Assembly (NCBI GenBank): GCA_016928935.1
Contig: JAFGJU010000127.1
Coordinates: forward strand, 1-18,482
From: Candidatus Eiseniibacteriota bacterium
GTDB lineage: Bacteria > Eisenbacteria > RBG-16-71-46 > JAFGJU01
Direction: 5' to 3'
Length of the DNA stretch: 18,482 nucleotides
In this document: positions 13,888-18,482 of the stretch, piece by piece
Position numbering within the stretch: the stretch's first letter is position 1
Layout: each line of letters opens with the position of its first letter
Notes under the pieces: model-generated
Database searches by the model: none
What the model was told of the DNA's origin: nothing
The model's input: only the letters and a program-made list of their open reading frames with translations
Position numbers and translations under genes: made by a program

Positions 13888-15921
13888 ATGACGCGAAGAC
13901 TCGCAGTGCTTCTCTGTGTCGGCTCCGTGCTCCTCTTCGGCCAGCAGGCGTTCGGCGCAGGGTTCGGGACACCGGTCATGGACGGCGTCCTTGACGCCTG
14001 CTACGGTTCGGCGGAGGCCACGGACCAGACCGGAGACGGTAACGGCAACGCCGTTATGGACCTCGTTCAGCTCTACGTCTGTAACGACGCCAATTACTGG
14101 TACTTCTACTTCACCATCAACGCGGACATAGACGCCACCAGGTGGGGGAAGTACGCAATCTACATCGACAAGACGAACGATTTGAGCGGCGCCACGTCCG
14201 ATGCCTGGGGACGGAACGTGACCGTTTCGGACAACCACAAGCCTGAGTACGGTCTCTACTCGTGGGTGGACAACCTGCCGTACGACGTGGCTGACACTCA
14301 GTTCTGGGTTTGGGGCGGTTCCAGCTGGAGCCAGAACGGCAGCCTGGACGGAGTCGGGAGGAGCTACGGCGCCGCCTCTGCGCTCGAATGGAAGGTCTCC
14401 AAGACGAAGTTGGGGAGCCCGAGCGAGATCTGGTGCGAGGCCTGGTGCACGGGCGGCGGCACGAGCGACAACGCCCAGGATACTTCCAACGACCCGGCCG
14501 AAGACTGGAACGCCACCGACTGGAGCACGACGGCCGTTCTGCTCGTGTCCACTCATGTGAGCGAGTCCACTGCGGCGGACGTCGACCCGCCCATTGTGAC
14601 GGGCGCGTCCAGCTACGCGGCTCCACACAACACAATCCTCGTTGAGTTCAACGAGCCGGTCGACCAGACGACGGCCGAGACTCCGGGCAACTACTCGGTC
14701 AATTCCGGCACCGTCTCCGTGTCGTCTGCAGTGAGAAACCCGGGCGACTACTCCAAGGTCACACTGACGCTGGGCTCCAACCTGACCTACGGGGGCAGCA
14801 ACAGCGTTTTGGTAACCGGGGTCAAGGACCTGGCCTTGAACACCATCGTGAACAACGGCGTCACGAACAAGGCCTGCTTCTGTCTTTCGCGAATTGTGTT
14901 CAAGGGAAACATGAACCTGCACCTCCGGAGCCATTCCACGCCGATTGACACGTTCTCGCTCGAAGGCGGCGTGTATCCGCTCACGTGGAGCCCGACCTGC
15001 GACTTGTTCGCCCTTGACGACGGCGTGGCCCCGGACGCGGTGGCGGGCGACAGCGTGTATACCGTCGCCGTCGATTTCTCCAGGCCGTCGGACTGCGCGA
15101 CTGGAACCGACACGACGTGGATAGAGTTCAAGTTCGTGCACCAGTGCATTGAGTGGGAGGCCGCGCAGCATTACTACGCCAACCCCGGACTCACGTGCGC
15201 GACGGGCGTCGACACGTTCTCCGTTTGGTGGGACGACGTCGCACCCGAGAACTACACCGACAAGCCCATCGACGTGATCTTCCGCGTCAACATGTACTAC
15301 TACGACCCCCAGCCTGCAGACACAGTGGGCATCAACGGCGGCCAGTACCCGCTCAACTGGGACGTGCCGACGACCACTTTCCTCAAGGACGACGGCGTGT
15401 ACCCGGATTCCATGCCGGCGGACGACATCTACTGCGGCAGGGTGCGTTTTCCGGTGAACACCTGGAAGCTGGTGGAATACAAGTTCCTGTTCAGGAACGG
15501 ATATGAGTGCTCGCTGTCGGTCAACAGGAACGTGTACCTGGACGACGCCGTGTACGACACGGTGGGCGTTAACCCGCTCGTCCTGCCGGTCGTGTACTAC
15601 GAGGATTACTGTAAGATGGATGTGGGTGAGACTCCGACGGTGAGGACGCTTCTGCTCGAGCAGAATAGGCCCAACCCGTTCAACCCGACAACCACGTTTA
15701 CGTTCACGCTGCCCGGCGCGTCCAGGGCGACGCTCACGGTGTACGACGCCCTCGGGAGGGTCGTGAAGACGCTGGTGGACGCCGAACTGCCGGCAGGCGA
15801 GCATCGCGTCGCCTGGGACGGAGTGGCGGCCGACGGGGCCAGAGTCGCGAGCGGAGTCTACTTCTACGAGCTCGAGTCGGAGGGTTCGACAAAGGCTAGG
15901 AAGCTGGTGGTGATTTACTGA
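13888..15921 (+). CDS. Large secreted multidomain starch-binding-like protein with FlgD/T9SS-type C-terminal domain
   Basis: 677 residues from ATG 13888 (GGAGGTG at 13874-13880, seven bases upstream; a TTG one codon earlier is possible). Signal peptide to about 23. Residues 24-225: DOMON/CBM9-like β-domain, also reminiscent of glucodextranase C-terminal modules (M-D-G-V-L-D, later Y-A-I-Y-I-D-K-T). Residues 233-320: SbsA-type Ig domain (F-N-E-P-V-D, then V-K-D-L-A-L-N). Residues 335-440 and 461-560: two related modules with F-K-G-N-M/F-R-V-N-M, G-G-x-Y-P-L-x-W, D-D-G-V and an E-F-K-F/E-Y-K-F strand, similar to CBM20-type domains. Residues 590-677: FlgD-like Ig domain (N-R-P-N-P-F-N-P, Y-D-A-L-G-R, V-A-W-D-G, S-G-V-Y-F-Y), which serves as a type IX secretion-like sorting domain in FCB bacteria. 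No catalytic residues seen. A cell-surface or released glucan-binding role is inferred. Confidence 0.87.
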   Translation: MTRRLAVLLCVGSVLLFGQQAFGAGFGTPVMDGVLDACYGSAEATDQTGDGNGNAVMDLVQLYVCNDANYWYFYFTINADIDATRWGKYAIYIDKTNDLSGATSDAWGRNVTVSDNHKPEYGLYSWVDNLPYDVADTQFWVWGGSSWSQNGSLDGVGRSYGAASALEWKVSKTKLGSPSEIWCEAWCTGGGTSDNAQDTSNDPAEDWNATDWSTTAVLLVSTHVSESTAADVDPPIVTGASSYAAPHNTILVEFNEPVDQTTAETPGNYSVNSGTVSVSSAVRNPGDYSKVTLTLGSNLTYGGSNSVLVTGVKDLALNTIVNNGVTNKACFCLSRIVFKGNMNLHLRSHSTPIDTFSLEGGVYPLTWSPTCDLFALDDGVAPDAVAGDSVYTVAVDFSRPSDCATGTDTTWIEFKFVHQCIEWEAAQHYYANPGLTCATGVDTFSVWWDDVAPENYTDKPIDVIFRVNMYYYDPQPADTVGINGGQYPLNWDVPTTTFLKDDGVYPDSMPADDIYCGRVRFPVNTWKLVEYKFLFRNGYECSLSVNRNVYLDDAVYDTVGVNPLVLPVVYYEDYCKMDVGETPTVRTLLLEQNRPNPFNPTTTFTFTLPGASRATLTVYDALGRVVKTLVDAELPAGEHRVAWDGVAADGARVASGVYFYELESEGSTKARKLVVIY

Positions 15922-16355
15922 TGCCGGGGCGTCCGGTCTGGGGCGATACGGTCAGAGGGGACTCTGTCGTGGGGGGGCGGTGCGGTCGGGTCGGACCGGC
16001 GCCTGACGGCTGGTTTTCATGCCGGGCTTGAGCGCTCAGACCGCGATCTGAGGGGCCGGTTTGTTCAGTTTCCGAACCAGAAATGGGATCGACTTAGGTC
16101 GGTCCCATTTCTGGTTTCGCTCTGTCGTCGTCCGGAACAGACTCGCCGGGGCCGAGCGGCCTTAGTCGGGGCACCGCGCTCGCCGGCTCGCCGAGGTTTG
16201 TCCGGCGCTCGGGCCGCGTCAGCCGCGACCGGCTCCAGGGCCCGCCAGTCACGCCGGCCTCATCAGGGCTGCCGGGCGCACCGCGCCTGCCGAGCGGAGT
16301 CTTCCAGGTCCGGTGCCGTGCGTCCGGTCAAAGCCCGGCGAGTCTCCGAAGCCTT
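15922..16355. other. Convergent intergenic region without a recognisable gene
   Basis: 434 GC-rich bases between two genes that point toward each other. It holds a CTCAGA/TCTGAG mini-hairpin (16035-16052) and the long stem-loop at 16074-16117. I see no ribosome binding site with a plausible reading frame, no tRNA and no repeat array. The remaining 16119-16355 shows only GC-rich sequence. Confidence 0.55.
16074..16117. terminator. Long stem-loop between convergent genes, likely bidirectional terminator
   Basis: Twenty consecutive pairs (16074-16093 with 16098-16117, two of them G-T wobbles) close a four-base TTAG loop. It is the strongest hairpin in the window. T-content after it is modest on both strands (TTTCGCTCT on +, no good run on -), so a role in ending transcription in both directions or in protecting 3' ends is likely but not certain. 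Confidence 0.65.
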
Positions 16356-18482
16356 CTAGTCTCCGACGCCTTCATGTGTTGTCCCCGTCTCTTCGCGAGT
16401 AGCGAAGAGCACGAGGCCCGATTTCGGCTCCATTACCGGAATCGTGAGCCTACCCTTCGTGACGGTGTACCGGGCACCGGTCAGGCCGTCCCTGAGCACA
16501 GTGCCGTCCGGGACTTCTCTCTGAGCGAGGGTCGCGAGCTGAGAAAGGTCCATCTCGGCCGGCTGCTTGGAGAGGTCGTTGTTTATCACTATGACCGCGA
16601 GCTCCTCGCGGTCGTCCCTTGCGAACGCGAGCGTGTTGCGACTCGCATCGGCCAGCAGCGTGACGTAATCGCCGCGCCTGAGAGAGGAGTGGTTGTTCCG
16701 CAAGGCCACCACCTTGAAGTAGAAGTCGCGCAGCTCCGCGTTCTGCTGGGCAGGGTCCCACCGGAATGTCTTCCTGCAGCCGGGGTCCTTGAGGCCGGTC
16801 AGGCCTATCTCGTCCCCGTAGTATATGCACGGAGCGCCGGGGTACGTCATCTGGAAGAGGGCGGCGAGCTTCAGCTTTCTCACGTCGTCGCCGCAGAGCG
16901 TCAGGAAACGCTCCGTGTCGTGGCTGCCGATGAGGTTCAGCATGACCCTGTTGGCCGCGTCGGGATAATCGATTCGAATGCGGCCCAGTGTCTCGTCCAG
17001 ACGCACCGGGTTCGCCTCTCCAGCGGCGAAGAAGTCCATCATGGCCCTCCTGAACCTGTAGTTCATCACGGCGTCGAACTGGTCGCCCTGAAGCCACGGG
17101 AAGCCGTTGTCCCATATCTCGCCGACTATGTACTTGGACGGCCCCACGCCCTTCACCACCTTCCTGAATTCCTTCCAGAACTCGTGAGGCACCTCGTTGG
17201 GCACGTCCAGCCTCCAGCCGTCTGCGCCGACGTCGCGAGTCCAGTAGGTCGTCACGTCGAAGATGTACTGCCGGGCGCTGGGGTTGTTGGTGTTGATCTT
17301 GGGCAGGTCCGCGTAACCCCACCAGGATTCGTAGTTCGGCTTCGGGTCTCTGACGACCGGGTAGCCGTGGATCGTGTACCAGTCGGCGTAGCGGGAGATG
17401 GGCCCGTTCTTCACGATGTCCTGGAACGCCCAGAACTCGTAGCCCGAGTGGTTGAACACTCCGTCGAGCACTATGTTGATGCCGCGGTCGTGGGCGGCCG
17501 AGAGCAGCGTCTGGAACGTCTCGAGCGTCCCGAAGTGCGGGTCGATCTTCATGTAGTCCGTGGTGTTGTACTTGTGATTCGACGTGGCCTCGAAGACGGG
17601 GTTGAAGTAGACCGCGCCTATCCCCAGACTGTCCAGGTAGCCCAGGCCGTCCACTACGCCCTGGAGGTCGCCGCCGAAGAAGTTGAAGTTGGCGGGCTCG
17701 TCCGCCCACGCCACGACGCCTGCCGGGTCGTTCGAGGGGTCTCCGTTCCTGAACCTTTCGGGGAATATCTGGTAGAAGACTGTGCCCTCGACCCAGTCGG
17801 GGGTCCCGAACCAGACCGAGTCGGCCGGAGCGGTGATGAACGGCACCGGAGACTCCAGCCCGACCGAGTACGTGTTGTCCGCGAAGTAGTAGAGCGTCTC
17901 CGACGCGTCTTCGACCTTGAATACGTATTTCGCGCCGCCGGCCGCTGTCGGGATCTCAGCGCGCCTGTACTCGAAGACTCCGTCCTGGGCGAACCACTTC
18001 ATAGGAAACACGCTCACGGCCGCGACGACAGCCGGGACGGAGCTCTCAGACGACGCGCCGGACAGCACCACCACCGCGCACCTGTCCACGTCGTCCTTCT
18101 TCAGGCGCAGCCTCAGGGCGACCCGAGTGCTGTCGCTCCACTCCACGAACGGTAACTCCACCTCGTGGTACAGCGCCTCGGCCACTATCTTGCCGTCGCC
18201 GCGCTTCGCGGATTCGCGGAACCGGTCGTAGTCACCCACTCTGAGCACCGAGTTGTCGCCGCCGAAGCCGTCCGGCGCCTTGAGTTCCTGCGCCGGGTCC
18301 TGGAACCATTTCGAACCGTCTACGACGAACTTGTACTGGTACTCTCCCTCCATGAGCTCGATCGTCACTGTCCAGGCGCCGGTCGCCGGGTTCAGCGTCA
18401 TCGGCTGCGCCTCTCGGCTCCAGTTGTTGAAACTGCCGGCCAGCGTCACAGACTCGGCCCTGCCCGGTGGCGAGAACGTGAA
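16356..18482 (-). CDS. GH13 neopullulanase/cyclomaltodextrinase-like enzyme with CBM48 and CBM34-like domains, 5' end missing
   Basis: At least 708 residues; the frame stays open to the window edge, and the first visible residues (F-T-F-S-P-P-G) already belong to a CBM48, so the start lies outside. A GTG at 18449 is internal. Numbering from the edge: CBM48 to about 83 (W21, K51, W59, N77); CBM34-like β-domain about 105-205; (β/α)8 GH13 barrel from about 230 (V-F-Y-Q-I-F-P-E-R-F), with D-G-V-F-N-H (340-345), L-P-K-I-N (393-397, variant of the M-P-K-L-N motif of neopullulanase-type enzymes), G-W-R-L-D with nucleophile Asp426, G-E-I-W with acid Glu455 and S-H-D with Asp522; then a C-terminal β-domain. 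All three catalytic residues are present. It should hydrolyse α-1,4 and perhaps α-1,6 links of maltodextrins, pullulan or cyclodextrins (GH13 subfamily 20 type). Whether it is exported cannot be seen. Confidence 0.93.
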   Translation of the reverse strand, partial: FTFSPPGRAESVTLAGSFNNWSREAQPMTLNPATGAWTVTIELMEGEYQYKFVVDGSKWFQDPAQELKAPDGFGGDNSVLRVGDYDRFRESAKRGDGKIVAEALYHEVELPFVEWSDSTRVALRLRLKKDDVDRCAVVVLSGASSESSVPAVVAAVSVFPMKWFAQDGVFEYRRAEIPTAAGGAKYVFKVEDASETLYYFADNTYSVGLESPVPFITAPADSVWFGTPDWVEGTVFYQIFPERFRNGDPSNDPAGVVAWADEPANFNFFGGDLQGVVDGLGYLDSLGIGAVYFNPVFEATSNHKYNTTDYMKIDPHFGTLETFQTLLSAAHDRGINIVLDGVFNHSGYEFWAFQDIVKNGPISRYADWYTIHGYPVVRDPKPNYESWWGYADLPKINTNNPSARQYIFDVTTYWTRDVGADGWRLDVPNEVPHEFWKEFRKVVKGVGPSKYIVGEIWDNGFPWLQGDQFDAVMNYRFRRAMMDFFAAGEANPVRLDETLGRIRIDYPDAANRVMLNLIGSHDTERFLTLCGDDVRKLKLAALFQMTYPGAPCIYYGDEIGLTGLKDPGCRKTFRWDPAQQNAELRDFYFKVVALRNNHSSLRRGDYVTLLADASRNTLAFARDDREELAVIVINNDLSKQPAEMDLSQLATLAQREVPDGTVLRDGLTGARYTVTKGRLTIPVMEPKSGLVLFATREETGTTHEGVGD

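Noticed and set aside
16374..18155. 593-codon + strand frame opposite the GH13 gene
   Set aside because: It lies entirely within a gene with all GH13 catalytic motifs on the - strand, and its own translation shows no recognisable pattern.
1..18482. CRISPR arrays, insertion sequences, phage genes, tRNA or rRNA genes
   Set aside because: I looked for spaced direct repeats, transposase motifs, terminal inverted repeats and cloverleaf-like stretches in the gaps and saw none.

Overview
The window comes from a high-GC, diderm, uncultured-type bacterium. Signs of an outer membrane are two predicted β-barrel proteins ending in aromatic residues, a lipoprotein, and a large secreted protein ending in a FlgD-like/type IX-secretion-style C-terminal domain that begins 'NRPNPFNP'. 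That combination is typical of the FCB superphylum; my best guess is Candidatus Eisenbacteria or a neighbouring lineage (inference; no 16S or marker gene is present). Ile is often written ATA and Arg AGG despite the high GC.

Nearly everything concerns α-glucans (glycogen, starch, maltodextrins). Region 1 (58-12488, + strand) looks like one long operon with gaps of at most about 120 bases: an unknown β-barrel protein; a CBM48 domain fused to a large β-barrel; a lipoprotein made of two CBM48 domains; a secreted CBM48-GH57 amylopullulanase-like enzyme with a glucodextranase-type C-terminal module; a maltodextrin-type ABC importer (binding lipoprotein and two permeases, no ATPase); and then, unexpectedly, glutaminyl-tRNA synthetase 16 bases after the last permease gene.

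Region 2 (about 12560-15921, + strand) opens with a near-consensus sigma70 promoter (TTGACT-17-TATCAT) overlapped by two inverted repeats, followed by a leader of about 255 bases. It carries two secreted proteins with starch-binding-like modules: a 286-residue CBM20-like protein and a 677-residue multidomain protein with a FlgD-like C-terminal domain. A good intrinsic terminator lies between them. These two genes use ATA for Ile far less than the operon genes, which hints at high expression.

Region 3 (16356-18482, - strand) is convergent: a GH13 enzyme of the neopullulanase/cyclomaltodextrinase type carrying a CBM48 module before its CBM34-like domain; its 5' end is beyond the window. A 20-bp stem-loop at 16074-16117 separates the convergent genes.

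Proposed working model (inference): surface proteins and CBM48 modules on outer-membrane proteins hold glucan at the cell, GH57 and GH13 enzymes cut and debranch it, the CBM48-tagged barrel may let oligosaccharides through the outer membrane, and the binding protein plus permeases take maltodextrins into the cytoplasm. This would do the job of a Bacteroidetes Sus system without SusC or SusD, using a Mal-type importer. The fused CBM48-barrel protein is the most novel part.
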